Below are positions 1 to 7,386 of a DNA stretch of 19,544 nt, piece after piece (within the stretch, counting starts at the first letter, position 1; each line of letters starts with the position of its first letter). A program made the position numbers and the translations under genes. The DNA lies in assembly GCA_934401725.1 (NCBI GenBank), contig CAKRSS010000037.1:1-19544 (forward strand). The letters are read 5' to 3'. The notes under the pieces are model-generated. The model saw only the letters and a program-made list of their open reading frames with translations, made no database searches and had not been told where the DNA came from. Origin of the DNA: an uncultured Eubacteriales bacterium (GTDB lineage: Bacteria; Bacillota; Clostridia; Oscillospirales; CAG-272).

Positions 1-1
1 C

Positions 2-292
2 GCCGAGACCATCACGACATTGTTGCGCGACGTCGGCATCGTGGCGCAGACGATACTGCTCGCGGCCACCGAGGCGGGACTCGGCGGCTGCATGGTCGGC
101 AGCTTCGACCGCGACAAGCTGCACGCCGCGCTGAACATTCCCGAGACCAACATGATAATGCTGGTGCTTGCCCTCGGCAAGCCGGACGAGCGCGTCGAGC
201 TGGTCGAGGCGCAGGGGCACGATGTCGCCTACTACCGCGCCGACGGCTGCCACTACGTCCCCAAGCGCCTGCTCAAGGACATTATACTTTAA
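2..292 (+). CDS. Nitroreductase family protein, C-terminal fragment
   Basis: The reading frame is open from the window edge, so the true start lies upstream; an internal TTG at 20 is not a credible start. The roughly 96 visible residues match the C-terminal half of FMN-dependent nitroreductase-like oxidoreductases. An alanine-rich helix is followed by EAGLGGCMVGSF, then a helix reading LHAALNIP and a strand reading MLVLALGKPDE. The tail, with YYRADGCHYVPKRLL, resembles the C-terminus of clostridial and Bacteroides nitroreductases. Enzymes of this family use FMN and NAD(P)H to reduce nitro-, quinone- or flavin-type substrates; the substrate here cannot be told. The stop codon TAA shares its last base with the ATG of truB (TAATG), so the two genes may be translationally coupled. 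Confidence 0.85.
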   Translation, partial: AETITTLLRDVGIVAQTILLAATEAGLGGCMVGSFDRDKLHAALNIPETNMIMLVLALGKPDERVELVEAQGHDVAYYRADGCHYVPKRLLKDIIL

Positions 293-1230
293 TGAAGGAA
301 AAAATGCAAAGCACAGATACAGCCCCCGAGAGCTCCGGCGTCCTGCTTGTCGACAAGCCGTCGGGGCTGACCTCGCACGACGTCGTCAACCGCGTGCGCC
401 GGGCGTTCGGGATACGGCGGGTCGGCCACACCGGTACGCTCGACCCCATGGCGACGGGACTGCTCGTCGTGCTCGTCGGGCGCGCGGCCAAGGCGGCGGA
501 GTACATAGTCTGCCACCGCAAGCGCTACGAGGCGGTGCTGCGTCTCGGGCTTACGACCGACACCGAGGACGTCACCGGTCAGACGCTGACAGAGCACGCG
601 GGCGCGCTCCCCACACCCGAGCGCGTGGAGGAGGTTTGCGGGCATTTTCGCGGCGAGATAATGCAGGTGCCGCCTATGTACAGCGCGCTGAAGGTCGGCG
701 GGCGCAAGCTGATGGACATCGCGCGGGCGGGCGGCGAGGTCGAGCGCCAGCCGCGCCCCATCACGATTTACGGCCTTGACTGCGAGCCGACCGGGGAGCC
801 GTCCGACTACCGTCTTTCGGTCGACTGCTCGGCGGGGACATACATCCGGACGCTATGCGCCGACATCGGTGCCGAGCTCGGCTGCGGCGGCGTGATGGCG
901 GGGCTGCGGCGCGTGAGCGTCGGCAATTTTGACGTGTCGGACGCGCTGTCGCCCGTGGCGTTCGACTCAATGACGCGTGCAGAGCTCGAGGCACGCCTGC
1001 TTCCGACCGAGACGCTTTTCGCGGACTGCCCGGTTGTGGTGCTGCCGCCGTTTTTCGAGCGGCTGTGCCGTTCGGGCTGTGAAATTTACCAGCGCAAGCT
1101 GGGGACAGCGCTCCCGCTCGGCACCCGCGTGCGTTTATACGCCGCAGACGCGCACTTCTTCGCCCTCGGCGAGGTCGCCGAATACCCCGACGGAACGGCG
1201 ATTAAGGCGATTAAGCTGTTTGAGGTGTAG
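292..1230 (+). CDS. truB: tRNA pseudouridine(55) synthase TruB
   Basis: TruB isomerises U55 to pseudouridine in the T-loop of most tRNAs. The N-terminal catalytic domain is plain: GVLLVDKPSGLTSHDVV at about residues 16-32, then GHTGTLDPMATG with catalytic Asp51, and the conserved Tyr79 in KRYEA. Further family blocks include QVPPMYSALKVGGRKL and CSAGTYIRTLCADIG. The last 60 or so residues are consistent with the TruB C-terminal PUA-like domain. The length of 312 residues is normal. Two starts are possible: ATG 292, overlapping the upstream stop, or ATG 304, which has AAGGA at 295-299; the four residues between them are not conserved. A terminator embedded in a dispersed repeat follows at 1289. 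No ribF or rbfA partner lies downstream here. Confidence 0.97.
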   Translation: MKEKMQSTDTAPESSGVLLVDKPSGLTSHDVVNRVRRAFGIRRVGHTGTLDPMATGLLVVLVGRAAKAAEYIVCHRKRYEAVLRLGLTTDTEDVTGQTLTEHAGALPTPERVEEVCGHFRGEIMQVPPMYSALKVGGRKLMDIARAGGEVERQPRPITIYGLDCEPTGEPSDYRLSVDCSAGTYIRTLCADIGAELGCGGVMAGLRRVSVGNFDVSDALSPVAFDSMTRAELEARLLPTETLFADCPVVVLPPFFERLCRSGCEIYQRKLGTALPLGTRVRLYAADAHFFALGEVAEYPDGTAIKAIKLFEV

Positions 1231-1237
1231 GGGAGAT

Positions 1238-1347
1238 GTGGGGCGTATTGCATATGCCCGTATGCGGTTTTAATTGAATTTTGAGGTTGCGGTTCTCGCA
1301 GGGAAGTCTGCGGGGACTGCTTTTTTATAAATAGTTCTTTAGCCTTG
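1238..1347 (+). repeat. Dispersed repeat, copy A, with built-in terminator
   Basis: This stretch begins 8 nt after the truB stop and is nearly identical to 19018-19125. The shared order is GGGCGTATTGCATATGCCCG, then TATGCGGTTTTAATTG, a terminator hairpin with a T-run, and ATAAATAGTTCTTT. The core GCATATGC is a perfect palindrome. Both copies sit immediately after the stop codon of a plus-strand gene and supply its terminator. No reading frame here looks coding. The element behaves like a REP or small MITE-type repeat, although its family is unknown to me. Confidence 0.8.
1289..1326 (+). terminator. Intrinsic terminator of truB
   Basis: The 14-nt arm GCGGTTCTCGCAGG pairs, with a few wobbles and mismatches, with TCTGCGGGGACTGC across a GAAG loop, and TTTTTT follows at 1321-1326. 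It lies inside repeat copy A. Confidence 0.8.
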
Positions 1348-1367
1348 GCGGGCTGCCGCCGTGGCGA

Positions 1368-1469
1368 GGCGTATTGCATATGCCTGTATGCAGAATAAGT
1401 TCTTTGGCCTTGGCAGGCACCCGCCAAAGGTGCAGAACTATTTCAGCATACAGGCATATGCAATACGCC
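1368..1469. repeat. Long inverted repeat built from the dispersed-repeat core
   Basis: The left arm, from 1368, reads AGGCGTATTGCATATGCC and continues TGTATGCAGAA. It is mirrored almost exactly by 1442-1469, which ends GCATATGCAATACGCC. The inner parts (AAGTTCTTTGGCCTTGGC against GCCAAAGGTGCAGAACTA) also pair imperfectly. The whole 100 bp can therefore fold into one long hairpin with its apex near 1418. The arms are two opposite copies of the same core found in copy A and at 19020, so the structure probably arose from two elements landing head to head between convergent genes. No coding potential is seen. Confidence 0.75.
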
Positions 1470-1480
1470 CACTCCCACAC

Positions 1481-1519
1481 AAAAAGCGGTTCCCGCAGGC
1501 CTTCCCCTGCGAGAACCGC
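1481..1519 (-). terminator. Intrinsic terminator of the beta-helix lipoprotein gene
   Basis: On the minus strand GCGGTTCTCGCAGG pairs with CCTGCGGGAACCGC around a 6-nt loop (1486-1519), and a run of five T follows (1481-1485 on the plus strand is AAAAA). It starts 14 nt after the stop of the minus-strand gene. The stem sequence is the same as in the repeat terminators at 1289 and 19069. Confidence 0.85.
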
Positions 1520-1532
1520 AAACTTCATTTAC

Positions 1533-3938
1533 TTATTTCTCCGATATACTGATCCCATTAAACATAAACTTCGCCGGCGAGACTGTCAGCGCCTTGCCGG
1601 AGGCGACGGTGAGCCCCGATACCGTGATGGACTCGGGAAGCACTATCGGATATTTCGCAACGTAGGACGCCGAGGCGTGGTTCGAGTTGAAAATCCCGAA
1701 TATCGTCGGACCCTTGTAGCCCGAGGAGATCTTGGAGTCGTCAATCTTCAGGCCATCGATGGTTATGTTGCGCGGCAGGTAGCAGGTGTAGCCGAAATCG
1801 TGCGAGCCGGGGTTGGAACCGCCGATCAGCACCACGTCCGACTTGGCTGCGAGCGGAATAAACTCAACATTCCGTATGATGAGATCCCCGTTCCAGGTGC
1901 TTCCGTAGTCGGAACGCAGATTGCAGACGTTTTTGGCGTAAATGCGGCAGTTGTCAATCTCGGCCGTACCGTGACCGATAAGGTTGATGCCCTGATGCCC
2001 GAAGGTGCAGTCGCGCAGTGTCACACCCGAGACGCCGCGGTGCGCGTCAAAGCGCGAGAAGCGGCAGCTGATGAAGGTTATGTTTTTGGCGTAGTTGGAG
2101 GCAAAAACACCCCAGCGGCGTGTGTCGAGAATGTCCGTCATCTCGTAGCAGTTCTCGGCTGTGAAGTTCGGGCAGGAGGTCACGGTGATGTCGTAGGAGC
2201 CGTTGCTGACCGTCTTGCCCGCCGAGCCTGTCGACGTGTATGTCTTGTGCGAGGACAGAACACAGTTGCGGATGACGGAATTCGCCGAGCCGTTAAAAAT
2301 CAGAATGCCGTAGTAGGGCGCGCCGACGCTGCCCTCACCCTTTACGTAGTGGATAAGCCCGTCAAACGTCACATTGGAGCGGTAGACGCGTATGCCACGG
2401 TAGTAGTAGGACTTGTTGGAGTTGGCGTTCGCGATGGTCGTGAACACGCCGCCGCGGATGGAAAGCGGCTCGTCGATAAGGCGCGCGGTCGCCCCGGTCA
2501 GCTGGTTGAAGTCCCAGAGCACGGGCGTCGAGGGGTCGATTTTGCCGTCGGCGCTGACGATAATCACGTCCGTCTGCGCCGCGCCGCTGTCCTGATTGCT
2601 GCCGTAGCGGATGTACTGCTTGGTGTTGGTGTCGACAAGCGTCACAAGGCAGCTGCCGGGCAGCGTTACGTCGAGCTTATCCTGCCCCGCCTTGACCGAC
2701 TTGAGGTCGGACAGCTGTATCAGTGCCGTCGATGGCTGGACGAGGAACACCTCGCGCCCGACAACGGCGACGTCTGTGTCGTCGATGATGAACTCGGCGC
2801 ACGACCAGTCAACGTCAGTCTGGATGACGATGCGGCAGTCCGCGCCGCCGATGTAGTAGATCGCGTCCTCGCGCGCAAGCACGGGCAGACCGTTCGCGTT
2901 GGCATACTCGTGCGCGGCGCGGAGCGCTTCGGTGTCGTCGGTCTTGCCGTCACCTTTAGCTCCGAAGTCCTCGTAGCGCACGCCCGTGCCGTAGTCGACT
3001 TTGAACATGTCTCCGTCGCGCAGAACCATGCCCGAGCCGCCCTCGGCGCAGGCCATTTCGACTATGTCGCGTATGCCGCGCGAGATGCCGGCACGCTCGG
3101 AGCCCTTGATGTAAATGTTGCCGTCGCGGGCGAGCAGCGAGACGCTCGAGCCGGTTCCGCTCGAGATGAAAATGTAGCCGCTTCCGGTCACGTTCTCAAC
3201 CGGCGCATCCAGCATAACTCCGCACGCCGCGAAGAGCTGACGGCGCAGCGTCACTGCCGCGCGACGGCACAGCTCGTCGCCGGACGGGACGGAAATGGTG
3301 AAATCGCTCAGCTTGCGGTCGCCGTATCTGAGGTCAAACAGCGTCGCGGTGGGGGAATAGGAATACATATAGTCCTCCGGCAGGCTAAAACTTCCCTCGG
3401 CGGGGATTATGGACGTGAAATATTCGACGGCGGCGCGGGTGCTGTCGTCATTGCCGCCGGTGATGAACAGCTTGCCGCCGACGGCCTTGATTATGTAGCC
3501 GCCCGAGCCGAGCGCGAGGCGGTCGACCTCGAAAAAGTCGGTGGACTCGCGCTTGGTCTCGCCGATGATAATTTCGTGCTCGCGAACCTCGTTGCGTTCC
3601 CAGTCGGTTTCGATTTTAATGGTGACGCCCATGCCGCGCAACGCCTTGACCATGCTGCTGACGGCGGAGGTCAGCACGTCCGAGGCCTCATCAGGGCGGA
3701 CGATGGTGTAGGTGGTCGTGCGGTCGGCGGAAATCAGCTCAAGTCCGCCGTCGCCGCCGGGCGTGGCCGGTGTGGTGTCGGACGCGCCGCCGGATGTGGA
3801 CGGATTGCCGGAGGTGTCCGCAGTGTCCGCAGTGTCGGACGTGCCGGGGGTGGGAGTGTCCGGAGTCGTGCCGTTGCAGGCGGAGAGTGCCGCGGCGATC
3901 AGGAGCAGACACAAAATCAAAGACAGGACTTTTTTCAT
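1533..3938 (-). CDS. Secreted lipoprotein with right-handed beta-helix (pectate lyase 3-like) domain
   Basis: The 801-residue protein starts with a lipoprotein signal: MKK, a hydrophobic stretch, then lipobox LSAC with Cys21. A Thr/Pro/Ser/Gly/Asp-rich linker follows (about 22-62), as in surface-tethered clostridial proteins. Residues 65-180 contain EIIIGETKRES and GGKLFITGGNDDSTRAAVEYF. These recall the N-terminal accessory domains of some glycoside hydrolases and many gut exoproteins. From about 320, YEDFGAKGDGKTDDTEALRA is the hallmark N-terminal cap of pectate-lyase-3/GH28-type beta-helices. Asn- and Cys-bearing coils such as SVIRNCVLSS and GVTLRDCTFG continue to about residue 720. I see no catalytic residues that fix the substrate; polysaccharide binding or cleavage is inferred. 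The ATG at 3938 has AAAGGA about 10 nt upstream, and a consensus promoter and a terminator bracket the gene. Confidence 0.85.
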   Translation of the reverse strand: MKKVLSLILCLLLIAAALSACNGTTPDTPTPGTSDTADTADTSGNPSTSGGASDTTPATPGGDGGLELISADRTTTYTIVRPDEASDVLTSAVSSMVKALRGMGVTIKIETDWERNEVREHEIIIGETKRESTDFFEVDRLALGSGGYIIKAVGGKLFITGGNDDSTRAAVEYFTSIIPAEGSFSLPEDYMYSYSPTATLFDLRYGDRKLSDFTISVPSGDELCRRAAVTLRRQLFAACGVMLDAPVENVTGSGYIFISSGTGSSVSLLARDGNIYIKGSERAGISRGIRDIVEMACAEGGSGMVLRDGDMFKVDYGTGVRYEDFGAKGDGKTDDTEALRAAHEYANANGLPVLAREDAIYYIGGADCRIVIQTDVDWSCAEFIIDDTDVAVVGREVFLVQPSTALIQLSDLKSVKAGQDKLDVTLPGSCLVTLVDTNTKQYIRYGSNQDSGAAQTDVIIVSADGKIDPSTPVLWDFNQLTGATARLIDEPLSIRGGVFTTIANANSNKSYYYRGIRVYRSNVTFDGLIHYVKGEGSVGAPYYGILIFNGSANSVIRNCVLSSHKTYTSTGSAGKTVSNGSYDITVTSCPNFTAENCYEMTDILDTRRWGVFASNYAKNITFISCRFSRFDAHRGVSGVTLRDCTFGHQGINLIGHGTAEIDNCRIYAKNVCNLRSDYGSTWNGDLIIRNVEFIPLAAKSDVVLIGGSNPGSHDFGYTCYLPRNITIDGLKIDDSKISSGYKGPTIFGIFNSNHASASYVAKYPIVLPESITVSGLTVASGKALTVSPAKFMFNGISISEK

Positions 3939-3991
3939 AGGTGAAGTATCCTTTCAGCGGTCGGGGAAAACCCTTTGTTGGTATTGTCTTC

Positions 3992-4021
3992 ATTATATCA
4001 CGGATGCAGGGGCGGTGTCAA
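3992..4021 (-). promoter_or_regulatory. Sigma-A promoter of the beta-helix lipoprotein gene
   Basis: Read on the minus strand there is a perfect TTGACA (4016-4021), an 18-nt spacer and a perfect TATAAT (3992-3997). The -10 lies 53 nt upstream of the start codon at 3938, which leaves a leader of roughly 45 nt. Confidence 0.85.
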
Positions 4022-4100
4022 TCGGTTTGCGGTGTTCCGTCAACATGCACATAAATGCCGCCGCGGTTTCGTCGAAAATGCTGAATCCGGGGTGTTAGAC

Positions 4101-4129
4101 TTGACAAAAACTGCGGTGGCGGGTATAAT
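4101..4129 (+). promoter_or_regulatory. Sigma-A promoter of the transglutaminase-like gene
   Basis: A perfect TTGACA (4101-4106) and a perfect TATAAT (4124-4129) are separated by 17 nt. Transcription should start near 4136. It is divergent from the lipoprotein promoter about 80 bp away. Confidence 0.88.
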
Positions 4130-4137
4130 TTTTACGT

Positions 4138-4151
4138 AACTACTCGTAGTT
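4138..4151 (+). promoter_or_regulatory. Inverted repeat at the predicted transcription start
   Basis: AACTAC-TC-GTAGTT is a perfect 6-bp inverted repeat placed just downstream of the -10, where a repressor would block initiation. No bound factor can be named. Its short length means chance cannot be excluded. Confidence 0.35.
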
Positions 4152-4178
4152 GATTGTGAAATTTACGGGAGGCACGTC

Positions 4179-6626
4179 ATGAAGAGATTAATTCTGTCGA
4201 GAGCGGCGGCGATGCTTTTGAGCGTGGTGCTGGTCTTGACGACATTTACAGCCCTCGTGGTCGCCGAGAAAGGCGGCGAAACGGAGGCTAAGTCGGCATA
4301 TTTGCCAGCCATCACGACGGGACAACCGTCTGCCGCAACACTCTCGTCCACTGCCACCTCCGGAAGCACCGACTTCTGCCGCATGCGTCTTGGCGAAGAT
4401 GAGCGCGGTCTGTACGACGCCATTGACACCACTGTGACCGGGTTTGAGGGAAGCGCCGGGTTTGCCTTTGACGATTTCTCGGAGGACACCGTTCTCACCG
4501 CAACGGCGTCGGGAGAGCTGACAATGGCAGCAGTGCAGCTCGTTGTGGCGGCCTACTTTTCCGACCACCCGCAGTATTTTTGGGTCAGCAACGTCTTTGC
4601 GTACTCCACCTCGGCATCTGGCACGACGCTCACGCTTTACGTCGAGCCGGACTACTATTCCGCAACCGTCCGCATTGAGACGGCCGCCGCTATCAGGGCG
4701 ACCGAGGCGCGTTGGGCAGGGATTCTTGAGAGCTGTTCATCCGACTATGAAAAGGTTCGTGTTCTCCACGACCTCATCTGCCGCGAGACCGATTATGCCT
4801 ACGCCGCTGACGGCGTCACGCCCGAGACGAGCAAATGGGCGCACAGCATCGTCGGCGTAATGACCGGAATGGGAGCCGTTTGCAATGGGTATGCCAAGAC
4901 ATTTCAGTATATGCTGAACCGGTGCGGGATCGACGCCGTCACCATCTCGGGCGAGGGCTTCGACGTCTCCGGCGGCGTGCGCCGCAGCCTCGGCGCGCAC
5001 GCGTGGAACGCCGTGAAAATCGACGGCGAATACTATCTCGTCGACGTCACGTGGGACGATATCGGCACGATTGACGGCTTTGACAAGACCCGCTTCGGTT
5101 ACTCCGTCTACGACTATTTCTGCACCCAATCTTCGGTTTTCTCTGAGTCGCACGTGCCATACACGCTCGAGAGCGGCGGCTTTGTCGCGCTTGAGGACGG
5201 GGTGTTTTCGGACGACACGTCGCACGAATACTACCGCGTCTGCGGGGGATATCTAGATGGGTTCGACAGTGAGGGCGCCTCACTCGATGAGTTCACCCAA
5301 AACGCAATTTCTATGCGCGCGGACAGCCTCATATATATTGTAAGCAAGGACATAAACGCCTTCGGCTCCATCCTCCCCCTGACAGGCTCGGAGGAGTACA
5401 CCGTGCTCGGCTCGCAGGTTTATGGGTACGTCATGATAGTCTTCCGCGAGCGGAGGCACGTCGCCGCGCCGGAGAGCCCCACGTTTGCCAAGGCCGCGCC
5501 GGACAGAGTGGTGCTGCGTGCGCTCAGCGGTCGCGAGTACAGCGCGGACGGGGTGAATTGGCAGGCGTCGGGAGAGTTTGCGGACGTGACGCCGGGCCAG
5601 CAGCTGACGCTTTACTGCCGCGTGGCGCGAACGACTGATACCTACGCGAGCGAGCCGTCCGAGCCGCTGTGCATTACGGTTCCGGCGGTTGAGCTGACAC
5701 CTCTCGGAGTCGCGTCTGCCGCGCCCGAGCTTGTGAGCGACATAAACCTCAATTTGTTCGTGCGGTCGGGGGATGCAAGCCCTTACGACAGTGTCCGCCT
5801 CACGGTCGAAATGTGCGGCGGGACGTGCGAGCTGGATAATGCGGCCGTCACGACGGTCAGCGGGGAGCCCTACATAAAGTTCCGATACACCGGCATCGCG
5901 GCAAAGCAGATGACCGATACGCTGACCGTGCGCGTAATCGGAACTCTCGACGGCGCGGACTACCCCGGCGAGACGCTGGAGTACAGCGTCCGCGACTACT
6001 GCATGTACCAGCTCCATAACAGCGATGACGACGAGCTGCGCACACTGTGCGCCGACCTCCTTTGCTACGGCACGGCGGCGCAAAAATTCTTCGGCTACCG
6101 CACCGACGACCTCGCCGACGCGCAGATGACAACGGAGCAGCGCACCTTCGCGACGTCGACGATGCCGAACCTCACCTCAAAGCTCTCGCTCGACGACGTC
6201 CCCGCGACGGCGGAGGTGAAATTCGTCTCGGCCATGCTCAGCCTCGACGGCGATGTGAGTGTCGTGTGTATGTTCGACTCCGAGGCGGAGGACGGGCGTA
6301 TTTCGTTCGAGGTGTGGCTCGATGCCGACGGAGACGGAGCGCGTGGCGAGGGGGAGGTTCAGGTGGTGCCTGTAGATTATGAAAAGTACACCCTTGGCGG
6401 CCGCGTTTACAGGAAGGTCAACATCGGCGCAATCCCCGCGCGGCTCATGCGCTCGGACATATACGTGACGGCCTATGTCGACGGGAAAACCGCGAGTGCC
6501 CGCCTGCATTACAGTGTCGAAACCTACGCCGCGGCGATGGTTGGAGGAGGGAACGAACCCCTCGCCGGACTGTGTGCGGCGATGATGAGATACTCTGATT
6601 CCGCCTGCCGGTATGCGGGAAAGTGA
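4179..6626 (+). CDS. Exported transglutaminase-like (papain-fold) surface protein
   Basis: The 815-residue protein opens with a signal sequence (MKRLILSRAAAMLLSVVLVL, then a small-residue stretch) and follows GGGAGG at 4167-4172. The transglutaminase core spans about residues 185-310 with a complete Cys-His-Asp triad: Cys235 in GAVCNGYAKTFQYML, His274 in GAHAWNAV and Asp289 in LVDVTWDD. In bacteria this fold is used for peptide-bond cleavage or crosslinking of surface proteins. At about 425-500 comes a module with YSADGVNWQASGEF and VARTTDTYASEPSE, typical of Firmicute repeat adhesins. The C-terminal 300 residues hold two related segments: YSVRDYCMYQL...CADLLCYGTAAQKFFGY and YSVETYAAAMV...CAAMMRYSDSACRYAG. 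There is no LPXTG motif or membrane anchor, so release or non-covalent wall binding is likely. A 38-codon gene follows after 10 nt. Confidence 0.87.
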   Translation: MKRLILSRAAAMLLSVVLVLTTFTALVVAEKGGETEAKSAYLPAITTGQPSAATLSSTATSGSTDFCRMRLGEDERGLYDAIDTTVTGFEGSAGFAFDDFSEDTVLTATASGELTMAAVQLVVAAYFSDHPQYFWVSNVFAYSTSASGTTLTLYVEPDYYSATVRIETAAAIRATEARWAGILESCSSDYEKVRVLHDLICRETDYAYAADGVTPETSKWAHSIVGVMTGMGAVCNGYAKTFQYMLNRCGIDAVTISGEGFDVSGGVRRSLGAHAWNAVKIDGEYYLVDVTWDDIGTIDGFDKTRFGYSVYDYFCTQSSVFSESHVPYTLESGGFVALEDGVFSDDTSHEYYRVCGGYLDGFDSEGASLDEFTQNAISMRADSLIYIVSKDINAFGSILPLTGSEEYTVLGSQVYGYVMIVFRERRHVAAPESPTFAKAAPDRVVLRALSGREYSADGVNWQASGEFADVTPGQQLTLYCRVARTTDTYASEPSEPLCITVPAVELTPLGVASAAPELVSDINLNLFVRSGDASPYDSVRLTVEMCGGTCELDNAAVTTVSGEPYIKFRYTGIAAKQMTDTLTVRVIGTLDGADYPGETLEYSVRDYCMYQLHNSDDDELRTLCADLLCYGTAAQKFFGYRTDDLADAQMTTEQRTFATSTMPNLTSKLSLDDVPATAEVKFVSAMLSLDGDVSVVCMFDSEAEDGRISFEVWLDADGDGARGEGEVQVVPVDYEKYTLGGRVYRKVNIGAIPARLMRSDIYVTAYVDGKTASARLHYSVETYAAAMVGGGNEPLAGLCAAMMRYSDSACRYAGK

Positions 6627-6636
6627 GGAGAACGAC

Positions 6637-6753
6637 GTGAAAGAAAACAAAGAAATTTATACCAAGCCCGCGGCAAATGTGGTCGTAATCCAGCCGCGCG
6701 ATGTGGTGTCGGGGTCGGATAACTATACTCCGCCGCATGTTTTTACATTCTGA
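6637..6753 (+). CDS. 38-residue peptide of unknown function, downstream of the transglutaminase
   Basis: A GTG start at 6637 lies 6 nt after a strong GAGGAG (6625-6630) that overlaps the upstream stop codon. The frame runs 38 codons to TGA at 6751 and a terminator starts 2 nt later, so this is a well-delimited small gene in the same transcript as the transglutaminase. The product begins MKENKEIYTKPAANVVVIQP, then carries RDVVSGSDN and an aromatic tail HVFTF. It has no signal sequence, membrane helix or cysteine. The pattern (charged start, Tyr-x-x-Pro, hydrophobic strand, Asp-Val-Val-x-Ser) resembles a class of very small uncharacterised clostridial proteins with endings such as DVITTSG; this is from memory and unverified. 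A peptide substrate, a ribosomal-peptide precursor or an assembly factor are all possible. No modifying enzyme is adjacent. Confidence 0.7.
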   Translation: MKENKEIYTKPAANVVVIQPRDVVSGSDNYTPPHVFTF

Positions 6754-6754
6754 C

Positions 6755-6778
6755 AAAAAGCCCCTGCGGGGGCTTTTT
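6755..6778 (+). terminator. Intrinsic terminator after the 38-codon gene
   Basis: AAAAAGCCCC pairs with GGGGCTTTTT around a TGCG loop. The A-rich 5' arm and T-rich 3' arm make it potentially bidirectional. Confidence 0.92.
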
Positions 6779-6806
6779 GCGTGGGCGCGGAATTTCGGCG
6801 GGGCAC

Positions 6807-6835
6807 TTGACAAATGACATTTGATATGGTACTCT
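6807..6835 (+). promoter_or_regulatory. Promoter of the membrane protein / two-component operon
   Basis: A perfect TTGACA (6807-6812) is followed after 17 nt by a weak -10 TACTCT (6830-6835) that has an extended TGG in front. Transcription would start near 6842, about 32 nt before the ATG. It lacks the phased repeats seen at the exporter promoter. Confidence 0.6.
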
Positions 6836-6873
6836 AAAGTCATATCCGTATTTCGTGATGCTGTGAGGTGTTT

Positions 6874-7386
6874 ATGAAGAAAAACAGGTTTTTTGCGGTA
6901 ATATCGCCGGTCTGCTTTGGCATAGCAGCGGCGTATTTCCTTTATTTGTTGCAGGACGCTATAAAATATTGTTTCGTGAGCCTCGAGCGAGCCGAGGACG
7001 GCTCGTATTACAGCGGCTACGCCTTCTCCGCCGAGCGGCTTTTGCAGGCGCTGCCGGACATACTCGCGGCGGTGCTGACGTTGGCCGTCGCGGTTGTGGC
7101 CGTGGTGGCGGCGGTGAGGCGGACGACGGCGTGGCGCATCGCCTTTGCGGCGGGGTGCGTCTTTCTCGCCGTGGCGGCGGCGTGCCGGTCGAACTACGTG
7201 CGGCTGGTCGAATATATGTTTGTAAAATACGCGCTGCTCGGCCTGGATTCGGGCGCGCCGGATCCGGCGTTTACGCTCATGAACGTCACGTGGTGGGTGC
7301 GCGTGGCGCTGTTCGCCTGCGCAGGCGCGCTCTGCCTGCCGCTGATATTTTCAAGGCCCGACGGCGCGGCGGGTGAGGAGTCATGA
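6874..7386 (+). CDS. Four-TM membrane protein of unknown function, candidate sensor subunit
   Basis: I do not recognise a family. The start ATG 6874 is preferred over GTG 6868 because GAGG at 6865-6868 is then correctly spaced. The 170-residue product has four hydrophobic segments: about 4-24, 60-84, 90-108 and 140-160. Between the first two lies a soluble loop of about 30 residues with SLERAEDGSYYSGYAF. A second loop (about 108-138) contains NYVRLVEYMFVKYALLGLDS. The gene overlaps the response-regulator gene by ATGA, so translation is coupled. As the kinase encoded two genes downstream has no membrane region, this protein could supply the ligand-sensing part of the system; that role is inferred from context only. 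An immunity or transporter-accessory role is the alternative. Confidence 0.75.
   Translation: MKKNRFFAVISPVCFGIAAAYFLYLLQDAIKYCFVSLERAEDGSYYSGYAFSAERLLQALPDILAAVLTLAVAVVAVVAAVRRTTAWRIAFAAGCVFLAVAAACRSNYVRLVEYMFVKYALLGLDSGAPDPAFTLMNVTWWVRVALFACAGALCLPLIFSRPDGAAGEES

Noticed and set aside
1368..1469. CRISPR array or attachment site
   Set aside because: The repeats are inverted, not regularly spaced, and no cas or integrase gene is present.
1374..3944. An 856-codon plus-strand open frame
   Set aside because: It lies antisense to the lipoprotein gene, which has a signal peptide, promoter, terminator and a recognisable beta-helix cap. The antisense product is Val/Arg/Ala-rich with no domain, as expected from GC-rich shadow frames.
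6637..6753. Classical bacteriocin precursor for the downstream ABC exporters
   Set aside because: It lacks a double-glycine leader, is separated from the exporters by a terminator and a different promoter, and the exporters lack a C39 peptidase domain.
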